NCBI RefSeq assembly: GCF_013282805.1
Contig: NZ_CP054038.1
Location: 2,728,001-2,792,000 of the forward strand
DNA from: Microbacterium hominis
Lineage (GTDB): Bacteria > Actinomycetota > Actinomycetes > Actinomycetales > Microbacteriaceae
Length of the DNA stretch: 64,000 nucleotides
Direction: 5' to 3'
Shown: piece after piece, positions 45,673 to 53,278 of the stretch
Numbering within the stretch: position 1 is the stretch's first letter
Layout of the letters: every line of letters begins with the position of its first letter
Notes under the pieces: model-generated
Told to the model about the DNA's origin: nothing
Databases searched by the model: none
Seen by the model: the letters and a program-made list of their open reading frames with translations, nothing else
Made by a program: the position numbers and the translations under genes

Positions 45673-46514
45673 TTGTCGCTCCATTCGTAGAATCCGCGGC
45701 CGGTCTTCCGGCCGAGGTGTCCGTCGGCGACCATGCGCCGCAAGAGGTCGGGGGGTGAGAACCGGTCGCCCAGCCGCGCGTGCAGCTGCTCGGCGATGCC
45801 CAGGCGCACGTCGAGGCCCACGAGATCGGTCGTCTTGAGGGGACCGACGGGATGCCGGTAGCCGAGCTCCATCGCGGCGTCGATGTCGGCGGCGCTGGCG
45901 ACGCCCTCCTCGAGCATGCGGATCGCCTCCAGTCCCAGCACGAGACCGAGACGGCTCGATGCGAACCCGGGGCTGTCGCGCACCACCACCGGCGTCTTGC
46001 CGAGGGCCTCGACCCACGCGCGGGCGTCGCCGACCCGGGCGGGATCGGTCGCCGCGCCGACGACGATCTCCACCAGCGCCGACGCCGGCACCGGATTGAA
46101 GAAGTGCAGCCCGAGGAACCGCTCCGGGCAGGCGAGGGTTGCCGCCAGCTCGCCGATCGGGATCGACGACGTGTTCGTGGCCAGCACGGCCTCCGGCCCG
46201 GTCGCCGCCTCGGCGCGGGCGAGGGCCGCGCGTTTGAGGTCGAGGTCCTCGGGTACCGCCTCCACGACGACCCCGCAGCCGGCGAGCGCCGCGGCGTCGG
46301 TCGCGAATTCCAGCGCGAAGTCCTCGACGCGGCGCTGCGTCGTGCCGCGGTCGATGCTGTGGCGGAGACCCTCGAAGACGCGGGTGGATGCCGCTCCCGC
46401 CGCCTCCGCGTCGCGTTCGACGACCACCACCTGCGCACCGGCCAGCGCGAACGCGTGGGCGATGCCGGCGCCCATCCGGCCGCCGCCGATCACGCCGACC
46501 CGCTCGGGGATCAT
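45669..46514 (-). CDS. paaH: 3-hydroxyadipyl-CoA dehydrogenase
   Basis: An NAD-dependent 3-hydroxyacyl-CoA dehydrogenase of 281 residues, probably acting on 3-hydroxyadipyl-CoA to give 3-oxoadipyl-CoA. The NAD motif GVIGGGRMGAGIAHAFALAG is at residues 7-26; LGLHFFNPVPASALVEIV and RDSPGFASSRL form the catalytic His-Glu-Asn region, and KTGRGFYEWSDK closes the protein. It overlaps the paaF-like gene by 4 bp (ATGA) and paaZ by 4 bp. Confidence 0.9.
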   Translation of the reverse strand: MIPERVGVIGGGRMGAGIAHAFALAGAQVVVVERDAEAAGAASTRVFEGLRHSIDRGTTQRRVEDFALEFATDAAALAGCGVVVEAVPEDLDLKRAALARAEAATGPEAVLATNTSSIPIGELAATLACPERFLGLHFFNPVPASALVEIVVGAATDPARVGDARAWVEALGKTPVVVRDSPGFASSRLGLVLGLEAIRMLEEGVASAADIDAAMELGYRHPVGPLKTTDLVGLDVRLGIAEQLHARLGDRFSPPDLLRRMVADGHLGRKTGRGFYEWSDK

Positions 46515-47251
46515 CGGTTGCGCCTCTCCAGGAACGCGGTCATGCGGCGCTCCTTCTCGGGGCTCTCGAACAGCTCGGCCTGCAGCTCCAGCTCGAGGCC
46601 CGGGTGGTCTGCCGCGGCGAGCGCGGTCTTGGTGTGGCGGGTGGCGCGCGCGTCGTTGGCGACGATGCGGTCGGCGAGGGCGTGGGCGGCGGGCATGAGC
46701 TCGTCGGGCGCGTGCAGCGATGACACGAGCCCCCACGCGCAGGCCTCGTCGCCGTCGAGGATGCGACCGGTCAGCAGCAGCTCGGCCGCCCGCGCCTCCC
46801 CCACGATCTGCGGAAGGCGCCAGGTCGCCCCGGCGGCGGCGATGATGCCGAGGCCCGTCTCGGGGTTGCCGATGCGCAGGCGCGGGGTGCCGATGCGCAG
46901 GTCGGCGGCGTAGGCGAGCTCGGCGCCGCCGCCCAGGGCATAGCCGTCGATCGCGGCGATCACCGGCATCGGGAGGGCGCGCATCCGGGCGAAGGCGTGC
47001 GTGTTGATGCCGCGCCGGGCGTCGTCGGCGCGCCGCTCGCGCAGCTGGGCGATATCGGCCCCCGACGCGAAGACTCCTCCTGCGCCGGTGACGATGAGCA
47101 CGCGCGGATCGGCCTCGAGGTCCGCGCACAGCTCGTGCAGGGCGTCGATCAGGGCCTGGTCGATGGCGTTGCGGCTCGAGGGTCGATCGAGAGTGGCGAC
47201 CACCCGGTCGACGTGCCGTTCGATGCGCAGCGAGGTCTCGGACACCGTCAT
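46511..47251 (-). CDS. paaF: Enoyl-CoA hydratase, PaaF-like
   Basis: A 246-residue crotonase placed before paaH, where a 2,3-dehydroadipyl-CoA hydratase is expected. Oxyanion-hole motifs are GGVFASGADIAQLRER and DGYALGGGAELAYAADLRI. The active-site segment reads GNPETGLGIIAAAGATWRLP, keeping the first hydratase Glu (PE) but with a weakly conserved second half. The ATG at 47251 was preferred to a GTG at 47266; neither has a good Shine-Dalgarno site, and CGGGAT 6 nt before the ATG may indicate leaderless expression. First gene of paaF-paaH-paaZ-paaI, divergent from paaR. Confidence 0.82.
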   Translation of the reverse strand: MTVSETSLRIERHVDRVVATLDRPSSRNAIDQALIDALHELCADLEADPRVLIVTGAGGVFASGADIAQLRERRADDARRGINTHAFARMRALPMPVIAAIDGYALGGGAELAYAADLRIGTPRLRIGNPETGLGIIAAAGATWRLPQIVGEARAAELLLTGRILDGDEACAWGLVSSLHAPDELMPAAHALADRIVANDARATRHTKTALAAADHPGLELELQAELFESPEKERRMTAFLERRNR

Positions 47252-47287
47252 CCTTCCATCCCGCACCGTCGCGGGCCGGGATTATCT

Positions 47288-47303
47288 TACCGATCGTTCA
47301 GTA
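47288..47303. promoter_or_regulatory. Putative PaaR operator in the paaF-paaR divergent region
   Basis: TACCGATCGTTCAGTA is an imperfect palindrome matching 14 of 16 bases with the site before paaA. It lies between the divergent starts of paaF (47251) and paaR (47339), close to AAGATAAT on the minus strand and about 24 bp before the CACACT hexamer of paaR. Control of both genes by PaaR is inferred. Confidence 0.7.
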
Positions 47304-47338
47304 TTTACGGAACCGGGCTCCCCTGCCACACTGGTGCC

Positions 47339-47962
47339 ATGTCGTCCCCCGCGCTCCCGAGCCCCGCGGCGCCGGCCGCGCCGCGCCGCGGACGCCCCGG
47401 ATACGACCGCGCGCAGGTGCTCGAGGCGGCCGTCGCCCTCTTCATCGAGCAGGGCTACGACGCGACCTCCGTGGCCGACCTCGCCGCACGCCTGGGGGTG
47501 ACCAAGTCGGCGCTGTACCACCACTTCGCCGCGAAGGAGCAGCTGCTCGCGCTCGCCCTCGACGAGGCGCTCGACGCCCTCGAAGGCGTGCTCGACGAGC
47601 CCGCCGCGACCGCCGGCACCCCCGTCGAGAGAGTGGATGCCGTGCTGCGCGGCGCGGTGCGGGTGCTGGTCGACAGGCTCCCGTACGTGACGCTCCTGCT
47701 GCGGGTGCGGGGCAACAGCGACATCGAGCGCGCGGCCCTCGCGCGACGGCGCGCCTTCGACCATCGCGTGACCGAGCTCGTGGCGGCGGCCCAGGCCGCC
47801 GGCCAGGTGCGCGCCGACATCGACAGCGCGGTGGCCACGCGCCTCATCTTCGGCATGGTCAACTCCCTCACCGAGTGGTACCGGCCCGGCGGACCGGTCG
47901 ACGCCGAGCGCCTCGCCCACGACGTCGTCGCGACGGCGCTCGACGGACTGCGCACGCGCTGA
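47339..47962 (+). CDS. paaR: TetR-family regulator of phenylacetate genes
   Basis: A 207-residue TetR-type repressor with the N-terminal helix-turn-helix TSVADLAARLGVTKSALYHHF (about residues 41-61) and an all-helical ligand domain. Divergence from paaF and the matching operators in front of paaF and paaA make it the probable PaaR, releasing DNA when phenylacetyl-CoA is present. The ATG at 47339 has CACACT 6 nt upstream and no ribosome site. A proline- and alanine-rich tail of about 15 residues precedes the DNA-binding domain. Confidence 0.87.
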   Translation: MSSPALPSPAAPAAPRRGRPGYDRAQVLEAAVALFIEQGYDATSVADLAARLGVTKSALYHHFAAKEQLLALALDEALDALEGVLDEPAATAGTPVERVDAVLRGAVRVLVDRLPYVTLLLRVRGNSDIERAALARRRAFDHRVTELVAAAQAAGQVRADIDSAVATRLIFGMVNSLTEWYRPGGPVDAERLAHDVVATALDGLRTR

Positions 47963-48015
47963 GCGCGGCATCCACCCCCGACGCACCCCGTGCCGACGCC
48001 GTCCACCCGACGCAC

Positions 48016-48071
48016 GCTGCTCCGCTGTCGCAATCTGCTGGGTGGGGCGCCGATTGCGACAGCGGAGCAGC
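48016..48071. repeat. Dispersed hairpin family, copy 2
   Basis: GCTGCTCCGCTGTCGCAATC (48016-48035) and GATTGCGACAGCGGAGCAGC (48052-48071) are exact 20-bp inverse copies around a 16-nt loop. It follows the paaR stop by 53 bp. Confidence 0.85.
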
Positions 48072-48075
48072 GGTA

Positions 48076-48111
48076 CTTCTCAGGCAGAACCTGAGAAGCA
48101 TCGGGGTTTTT
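48076..48111 (+). terminator. Rho-independent-like terminator after paaR
   Basis: CTTCTCAGG and CCTGAGAAG form a perfect 9-bp stem with a 5-nt loop, followed within 8 nt by GGGG and TTTTT. It lies directly after hairpin copy 2. T-tracts are rare in this sequence, which supports the call. Confidence 0.6.
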
Positions 48112-48146
48112 CCCGTTTGCGAGGGGTTAGCACCTCGGACGAGCAT

Positions 48147-48175
48147 GTTCGCAACACCCGACGACGGATGCGAAC
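48147..48175. promoter_or_regulatory. GTTCGCA...TGCGAAC inverted repeat before the MBL-fold gene
   Basis: Perfect 7-bp arms 15 nt apart, ending 9 nt before the ATG at 48185. It could be an operator; no regulator is tied to it by position except the convergent LysR gene downstream. Confidence 0.35.
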
Positions 48176-48184
48176 GGATCGACG

Positions 48185-49252
48185 ATGACCACCTTGAACC
48201 CCCGAATCATCACCCTCGGCACGGCCGGCGGCCCCCGCTGGTGGACCGGCCCGAACGCCGGACGCCGCGCGGGCATCTCCACCGCAGTCGTCGTCGGCGA
48301 CGCCGTCTACCTCGTGGATGCCGGATCGGGCGTCGGCCGCCAGCTGATGCTCGCGGGGCTGTCGGTGGCGGACCTGCGCGGCATCTTCCTCACCCACCTC
48401 CACTCCGACCACACCGTCGACCTCGCCAGCCTCGCCCTCTTCGGCATGTTCAGCCTCACGCCGGGGCAGACGCCCATCACGATCCTGGGTCCCGGCGACC
48501 GCGGCATCCTTCCTCCCGTCTCCCCGCTGGCGACGAAGACGCCCCGCCCCCTGAACCCCGCCTCGCCCACCCCCGGCACCGCGGAGATGTTCGACCTCAT
48601 GCTGCGGGCGCACGCGACCGACCTGAACGACCGCATCCTCGACGCGCTGCGTCCCTCGCCGCAGGTGCACTTCACCGCGCGCGACATCGCGATCCCCTCC
48701 CGCACCGGCTACCACCCGAACGAGAACCCGACCCCCGCGGGCATGGCGCCGTTCGAGATCTACCGCGACGACCTGGTCACCGTCACCGCGACGCTGGTGC
48801 AGCACCCGCCGATCGCTCCGGCGTTCGCCTTCCGCTTCGACACCGTCGAGGGGTCGGTGACCATCTCCGGCGACACCGCGCCCTGCGAGAACCTCACCCG
48901 GCTCGCCGCCGGCAGCGACCTGCTGCTGCACGAGGCGATCGACTTCGACTGGGTGGAGCGCAGCTACGGCGGGCTCGACGACGACGCGGCGCGGGCATCC
49001 ATCTCGCACCATCGCCGGTCGCACACCTCTCCGGCCGACGCGATCGACATCGCCCACCGCGCCGGGGTCCCCACCCTCGCCCTGCACCACCTGGTGCCGG
49101 GCACCACCCCCGACGCCGTCTGGCGTTCGCACGCGCCGGGCTTCGACGGGACGTTCCTCATCCCCGACGACCTGGACACCATCCCGTTCTCCACCGCCGC
49201 GGTTCCCGCCGCGGCATCCATCGACGAAGATGAAATGGCGGTTGCATCATGA
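48185..49252 (+). CDS. Metallo-beta-lactamase-fold hydrolase (RNase Z/arylsulfatase-like)
   Basis: A 355-residue MBL-fold hydrolase of unknown substrate. The zinc motif is LTHLHSDHTVDLASL (HxHxDH, about residues 75-80), with YLVDAGSGVGRQL before it, FAFRFDTVEGSVTISGDTAP carrying the bridging Asp, and ALHHLVPG with a late His. Its stop overlaps the start of an MHS transporter by 4 bp (ATGA), so hydrolase and importer are made together; an esterified or lactone carbon source taken up and opened intracellularly is one reading (inference). No signal peptide is seen. Confidence 0.85.
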   Translation: MTTLNPRIITLGTAGGPRWWTGPNAGRRAGISTAVVVGDAVYLVDAGSGVGRQLMLAGLSVADLRGIFLTHLHSDHTVDLASLALFGMFSLTPGQTPITILGPGDRGILPPVSPLATKTPRPLNPASPTPGTAEMFDLMLRAHATDLNDRILDALRPSPQVHFTARDIAIPSRTGYHPNENPTPAGMAPFEIYRDDLVTVTATLVQHPPIAPAFAFRFDTVEGSVTISGDTAPCENLTRLAAGSDLLLHEAIDFDWVERSYGGLDDDAARASISHHRRSHTSPADAIDIAHRAGVPTLALHHLVPGTTPDAVWRSHAPGFDGTFLIPDDLDTIPFSTAAVPAAASIDEDEMAVAS

Positions 49253-50595
49253 CCACGACCGAGAGTCCGATGAAGGACACGACCGAGCAGCGACAGCAGG
49301 AGCACAGTCTCTCCTCGCCCGAGATGAGGCGCATCCTCACCTCGAGCTTCCTCGGCAGTGCCATCGAGTTCTACGACTTCATCCTGTACGCCACCGCCGC
49401 CTCGCTGGTGTTCAGCAAGGTGTTCTTCGTGAACCTCGACCCCGCTGTGGCGATCTTCAGCTCGTTCGCCACCCTCGCGGTCGGCTACCTCGCACGCCCC
49501 ATCGGCGGCATCGTGTTCGGCCACTTCGGCGACATGCTCGGGCGCAAGGGCGTACTGATCCTGTCGATGGTGATGATGGGCGTGGCCACCACCTGCATCG
49601 GCCTGCTGCCCACCACCGCCCAGATCGGGATGCTGGCCCCCATCGCCCTGATCCTGCTGCGCATCGTGCAGGGGCTCGCCGTGGGAGGCGAGTGGGGCGG
49701 CGCGATGCTCATGGCCCTCGAGCACGCCCCCGCGGAGCGCCGCGGATTCGCGGCGAGCTTCGCGAACATGGGCGGCCCCGCCGGTGCGGTGCTGGCCACC
49801 CTCGCGGTCTCGGCCGTGTCGGTGCTGCCGACGGAGCAGTTCCTGGCGTGGGGCTGGCGCATCCCGTTCCTCGCGAGCGTGGTGCTCGTCGGCGTGGGGC
49901 TGATCGTGCGACTGAAGGTCAGCGAGTCGCCGCTGTTCCTGGCGCTGGAGACCGAGGCCGAGAAGCGCCGCCTGCCGCTGCTGGAGGTGCTCACCCGCTA
50001 CCCGCGCAACGTCGTCGCCGGAACCATCGTCGGCATGAGCTCGTACACCGTGCAGGGGCTCATGACGGTGTGGGCGATCTCGTACGTCGTCGACCAGGTC
50101 GGCGTGTCGCAGACCGGCGTGCTCAACATCAAGGCGATCGGCGCGCTGCTCACGGTGATCGCGGTGTGGTTCTCGGCGCGCGCCTCCGACCGCCTGGGCC
50201 GCAAGCGGGTCATGGCGATCGGCATCATCGCGGGCGCGGTCGCCGCCTACCCGATGATCTTCCTCCTCGGCATCGGAGAGCTGTGGGCGTTCGCGATCGC
50301 CCTGTTCATCGCCAACGGCCTGGTGCAGGGCACGATCTTCGGACCGTTCGGCGCCTTCACGGCGGAGCTGTTCCCGACCCGCATGCGCTACACGGGCGCC
50401 TCGCTGGTCTACCAGCTCTCCTCGACCCTCGGCGCCGGATTCACGCCCATGATCGCCGCGGGGCTGGTGGCCCTCGCCGGCGGCGAGCTGTGGATGCTGG
50501 CCCTGGTGTGGGCGGGAACCTTCGTCGTGAGCGGACTGGTGCTGCTGACGATCAAGGAGGGCCGCACCCAGGACCTCACGAAGACGGAGTTCTGA
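49249..50595 (+). CDS. MFS transporter, metabolite:H+ symporter (MHS) type
   Basis: A 448-residue twelve-helix proton symporter. AIEFYDFILYATAASLVFSKVFF and the first loop FGHFGDMLGRKGVLI are MHS hallmarks, with RIVQGLAVGGEWGGAMLMALEHAP as the second. MHS transporters import organic acids such as shikimate, citrate or benzoates; the substrate here is open. It is coupled to the MBL-fold gene by a 4-bp overlap and overlaps the 3' end of the convergent LysR gene by 20 bp. A perfect hairpin begins one base after its stop. Confidence 0.88.
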   Translation: MTTTESPMKDTTEQRQQEHSLSSPEMRRILTSSFLGSAIEFYDFILYATAASLVFSKVFFVNLDPAVAIFSSFATLAVGYLARPIGGIVFGHFGDMLGRKGVLILSMVMMGVATTCIGLLPTTAQIGMLAPIALILLRIVQGLAVGGEWGGAMLMALEHAPAERRGFAASFANMGGPAGAVLATLAVSAVSVLPTEQFLAWGWRIPFLASVVLVGVGLIVRLKVSESPLFLALETEAEKRRLPLLEVLTRYPRNVVAGTIVGMSSYTVQGLMTVWAISYVVDQVGVSQTGVLNIKAIGALLTVIAVWFSARASDRLGRKRVMAIGIIAGAVAAYPMIFLLGIGELWAFAIALFIANGLVQGTIFGPFGAFTAELFPTRMRYTGASLVYQLSSTLGAGFTPMIAAGLVALAGGELWMLALVWAGTFVVSGLVLLTIKEGRTQDLTKTEF

Positions 50596-51529
50596 GCGAG
50601 GATCCCCCGGCGCCCTCCGGCGCCGGGGGATCCTCGCCCACCCGCACGCAGAAATCGATCAGCGCCTGGAGCCGGAAGCTCGGGCGCTGATCGCTCGTGG
50701 TGGCGATGCAGATGTCGCTGTGGCCGATCTCGCCGTCGATCTCGACCGCCCGCACGGGCAGCCCGTCGTAGGTCAGGTCCACCGGCGAGCGCTGCACCAG
50801 CACGGTGTAGCCGAGCCCCCGGCCCACCATCCCCCGCACCGCCTCGAAGCTCGACGACCGCCAGCGCACGTGGGGGTCCAGGCCCGAGGCGCGCAGATTC
50901 GCGAGCTGGTTGTCGCGCACGCTCGGCACGTCGAGCTGGATGTAGTCCAGGTCGCGCAGTTCCTCGAGGGTGACCGCCGGCATCGCGGCGAGGGGGTGCG
51001 CGGCCGGAAGCAGCACGTAGGGCCGCCCGGGCTTGACGGTGTGGGCCTCGACGCCGGGCACGAGGTGGCGGCGGTGGGTGAGCACCGCGTCGAGGTAGCC
51101 CTCGATCATGCGCTGCTGCAGCACAGCGGCGTCACCCTCCTCGACCGTCATCTCCAGGCGCGGGTGCGGGCGGATGAAGTCGGCAGTGATCGCGGGCACC
51201 CAGAACGGCACGAGTGTGGTGTAGCAGCCGAGTGCCAGCGGGCCTACGAGGCCGTGCTGGCGCTCCGCGACCCGCGCCTGCACGTCGCCGGCCTGGCGGA
51301 GCAGGGGCCGGGCGTCGGCGAGGAACGCCACGCCGGCGGCGGTCAGCCCGACGCCCTTGGAGCGCCGGCGCACGAGCAGCTGCGCACCCACGCTGCGCTC
51401 GAGCTCGGTCACCGCCTGCGCGAGGGCGGCCGTGGACACGTGGCAGACCGCCGCCGCGGCGCTCAGCGATCCGTGCTCGGCCGCCGCGACGAAGTATTCG
51501 AGCTGGCGGAGCGTGAAGCCGACCTCCAT
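50576..51529 (-). CDS. LysR-family transcriptional regulator
   Basis: A 317-residue LysR protein with the N-terminal winged helix (LRQLEYFVAAAEHGSLSAAA, residues about 7-26, through to GAQLLVRRR) and a periplasmic-binding-like effector domain. The tail after LIDFCVRVGEDPP (APEGAGGSSLRTPSS) is encoded by a perfect hairpin and by the overlap with the MHS transporter gene, so it is probably non-essential. The most likely targets are the MBL-fold/MHS pair that converges on it. Start at 51529 chosen because the family N-terminus begins there. Hairpin copies 3 and 4 lie upstream of it. Confidence 0.9.
   Translation of the reverse strand: MEVGFTLRQLEYFVAAAEHGSLSAAAAVCHVSTAALAQAVTELERSVGAQLLVRRRSKGVGLTAAGVAFLADARPLLRQAGDVQARVAERQHGLVGPLALGCYTTLVPFWVPAITADFIRPHPRLEMTVEEGDAAVLQQRMIEGYLDAVLTHRRHLVPGVEAHTVKPGRPYVLLPAAHPLAAMPAVTLEELRDLDYIQLDVPSVRDNQLANLRASGLDPHVRWRSSSFEAVRGMVGRGLGYTVLVQRSPVDLTYDGLPVRAVEIDGEIGHSDICIATTSDQRPSFRLQALIDFCVRVGEDPPAPEGAGGSSLRTPSS
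50596..50637. terminator. Perfect 19-bp-stem hairpin inside the 3' end of the LysR gene
   Basis: GCGAGGATCCCCCGGCGCC (50596-50614) and its exact inverse (50619-50637) enclose a 4-nt loop. It starts one base after the stop of the plus-strand transporter and lies within the last codons of the minus-strand LysR gene. It probably ends transporter transcription. No T-tract follows. Confidence 0.75.
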
Positions 51530-51614
51530 GCGTTCACCGTACCCGCGCGGGCGCGCCGCGCCGCGGCATCCACCCCCGACGCAACCCGCGCCGCGGCATC
51601 CACCCCCGACGCAC

Positions 51615-51670
51615 GCCGCTCCGCTGTCGCGATCTGCCCGATCAGGCGCCGATTGCGACAGCGGAGGCGC
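51615..51670. repeat. Dispersed hairpin family, copy 3
   Basis: Arms GCCGCTCCGCTGTCGCGATC and GATTGCGACAGCGGAGGCGC pair with few mismatches. It lies upstream of the LysR start, preceded by a 24-bp direct repeat containing GCGGCATCCACCCCCGACGC (51561-51616). Confidence 0.8.
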
Positions 51671-51691
51671 GAAGGTCGGGCGCGAGGCCCA

Positions 51692-51745
51692 CTGCTCCGC
51701 TGTCACGAACGGCGCCGAGGGCGACCGATTGCGACAGCGGAGCAG
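51692..51745. repeat. Dispersed hairpin family, copy 4
   Basis: Arms CTGCTCCGCTGTCACGAACG and CGATTGCGACAGCGGAGCAG, only 21 bp after copy 3, and 20 bp from the end of the minus-strand MHS transporter gene. The two copies share their outer 14 bases but differ in loop sequence. Confidence 0.85.
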
Positions 51746-51764
51746 CGGAGGTCGAGCGGTCGGG

Positions 51765-53147
51765 TCAGGCCCTCGACAGCCCGTAGACCGGGGACTTCGC
51801 CTGCTCGGCCTCATGGTCGGGGCCGAGCGGGATGCCGGAGCGGTCGCGCAGCAGCAGCGTGGCGACCAGGCCCAGCACCGTCATGCCGGCGAGGTACCAG
51901 GTGACGCCGTCGGTCGAGCCGGTGGCCTGCACGATCGCCTGCGCGATGGTGGGGGCGAACGCGCCACCGAGGATCGCGCCGAGCGCGTAGGAGATCGACA
52001 CCCCCGAGAAGCGGATGCTGGCCGGGAACAGCTCGGAGTACAGCGCCGCCTGCGGGCCGTAGGTGAAGCCGAGGCCGATCGTCAGCACGCACAGTCCGAG
52101 CGCGAGCGAGACCACGCTGCCGGTGTTGACGAGGGGGAACAGCAGGAAGACGCCCGCCAGCTGCAGCACCCAGCCGATGATGTACGTCGTGCGGCGCCCG
52201 ATGCGATCCGACAGCCAGCCCGCGACCCACGTGAACACCAGCCAGGAGACCGCCGAGAGCGTCACCGCGCCCAGCACGTCCGCGGTCGCAAGGCCCACGG
52301 GGCCGGCGGGATCGGTCGTGTAGCGCTGGATGTAGCCGCCCGTGGTCATGTACCCGACGGCGTTGTTGCCGGCGAAGACGAGCGCCGCGATGAGCACGAG
52401 CAGCGCGTGGTGGCGGAAGAGCTGGATGATCGGCATCTTCGTCTCCTCCTTGCGCTCGGCGAGCTCGGCGAACACCGGGCTCTCCTCCACGCGGCGGCGC
52501 ACGTAGTAGCCGATGAGGATGAGGGCGACCGACAGCAGGAACGGCACGCGCCAGCCCCACTCCAGGAACGCGTCACCGGGCGCGATGAACGCCATGAGCG
52601 CCATGATGCCGGAGGCCAGGAGCAGGCCCAGCGGCACGCCGATCTGCGGCGACGCGCCGAAGACCCCGCGCCTCTTCTTGGGCGCGTGCTCGACCGCCAT
52701 GAGCACAGCGCCGCCCCACTCGCCGCCCGCCGAGACGCCCTGCAGGATGCGCAGCACGATCAGCAGGATGGGCGCGGCGATGCCGATCGCGGCGTAGGTG
52801 GGGAGGAGCCCGACGAGCGTCGTGGCCGCTCCCATGAGGATGAGCGTCCACATCAGCACGACGCGCCGGCCGAACCGGTCGCCGAAGTGGCCGGCCAGGA
52901 ACGCGCCGAGGGGGCGGAACAGGAAGCTGATGCCGACGGTGAGGAAGCTCAGGATCTGCGCGAAGCCCTCACCGGCGGGGGCGAAGAACAGCTGACCGAA
53001 CACGAGGCCTGCCGCCGAGGCGTAGATGAAGAAGTCGTACCACTCGACGGTGGTGCCGACGACGGTCGCGAACACGACACGACGACGGTCGGTGCTCGCG
53101 GCGATGGTGCCGGTGGGGGTGAACCCGGGATCGGGCGATGTACTCAT
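51765..53147 (-). CDS. MFS transporter, metabolite:H+ symporter (MHS) type
   Basis: A 460-residue MHS symporter. VEWYDFFIYASAAGLVFGQLF, GHFGDRFGRRVVLM and RILQGVSAGGEWGGAVLMAVE match the family, and a second-half loop reads LSDRIGRRTTYII. AGGAG lies 5 nt before the ATG. It is divergent from the hpa operon across 131 bp, so uptake of hydroxyphenylacetates or homoprotocatechuate is a fair inference. It differs in sequence from the MHS protein encoded at 49249, so the two are not recent duplicates. Confidence 0.87.
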   Translation of the reverse strand: MSTSPDPGFTPTGTIAASTDRRRVVFATVVGTTVEWYDFFIYASAAGLVFGQLFFAPAGEGFAQILSFLTVGISFLFRPLGAFLAGHFGDRFGRRVVLMWTLILMGAATTLVGLLPTYAAIGIAAPILLIVLRILQGVSAGGEWGGAVLMAVEHAPKKRRGVFGASPQIGVPLGLLLASGIMALMAFIAPGDAFLEWGWRVPFLLSVALILIGYYVRRRVEESPVFAELAERKEETKMPIIQLFRHHALLVLIAALVFAGNNAVGYMTTGGYIQRYTTDPAGPVGLATADVLGAVTLSAVSWLVFTWVAGWLSDRIGRRTTYIIGWVLQLAGVFLLFPLVNTGSVVSLALGLCVLTIGLGFTYGPQAALYSELFPASIRFSGVSISYALGAILGGAFAPTIAQAIVQATGSTDGVTWYLAGMTVLGLVATLLLRDRSGIPLGPDHEAEQAKSPVYGLSRA

Positions 53148-53223
53148 GGTGACTCCTGTGTCGTGTGCGGACGTCGTCGTCTCCGGCGAGCCGCTCGAAA
53201 TTCGCGGTTGCCGGATGCCACAT

Positions 53224-53240
53224 GATCATATACGATTTCG
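53224..53240. promoter_or_regulatory. GATCATATACGATTTCG motif before the hpa operon
   Basis: The inner ATCATATACGAT (53225-53236) is a 10/12 palindrome and the 17-mer agrees in 15 positions with 35534-35550 before iclR. It lies 38 bp before the first hpa gene. A GntR-type operator for the regulator encoded two genes in is the main hypothesis; TATACGAT may instead be a -10 element. Confidence 0.5.
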
Positions 53241-53278
53241 GATACGACGCAAGGGTCCACCGACGAGCGAGGGAGCTC

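Noticed and set aside
43582..46017. Longer paaZ starting upstream at 46017
   Set aside because: The extra residues are wrong-frame reading of paaH. The family N-terminus and a ribosome site place the start at 45672.
51615..51745. Insertion-sequence ends formed by hairpin copies 3 and 4
   Set aside because: They lie 21 bp apart with nothing between them and no target duplication is seen; they are two members of the hairpin family.
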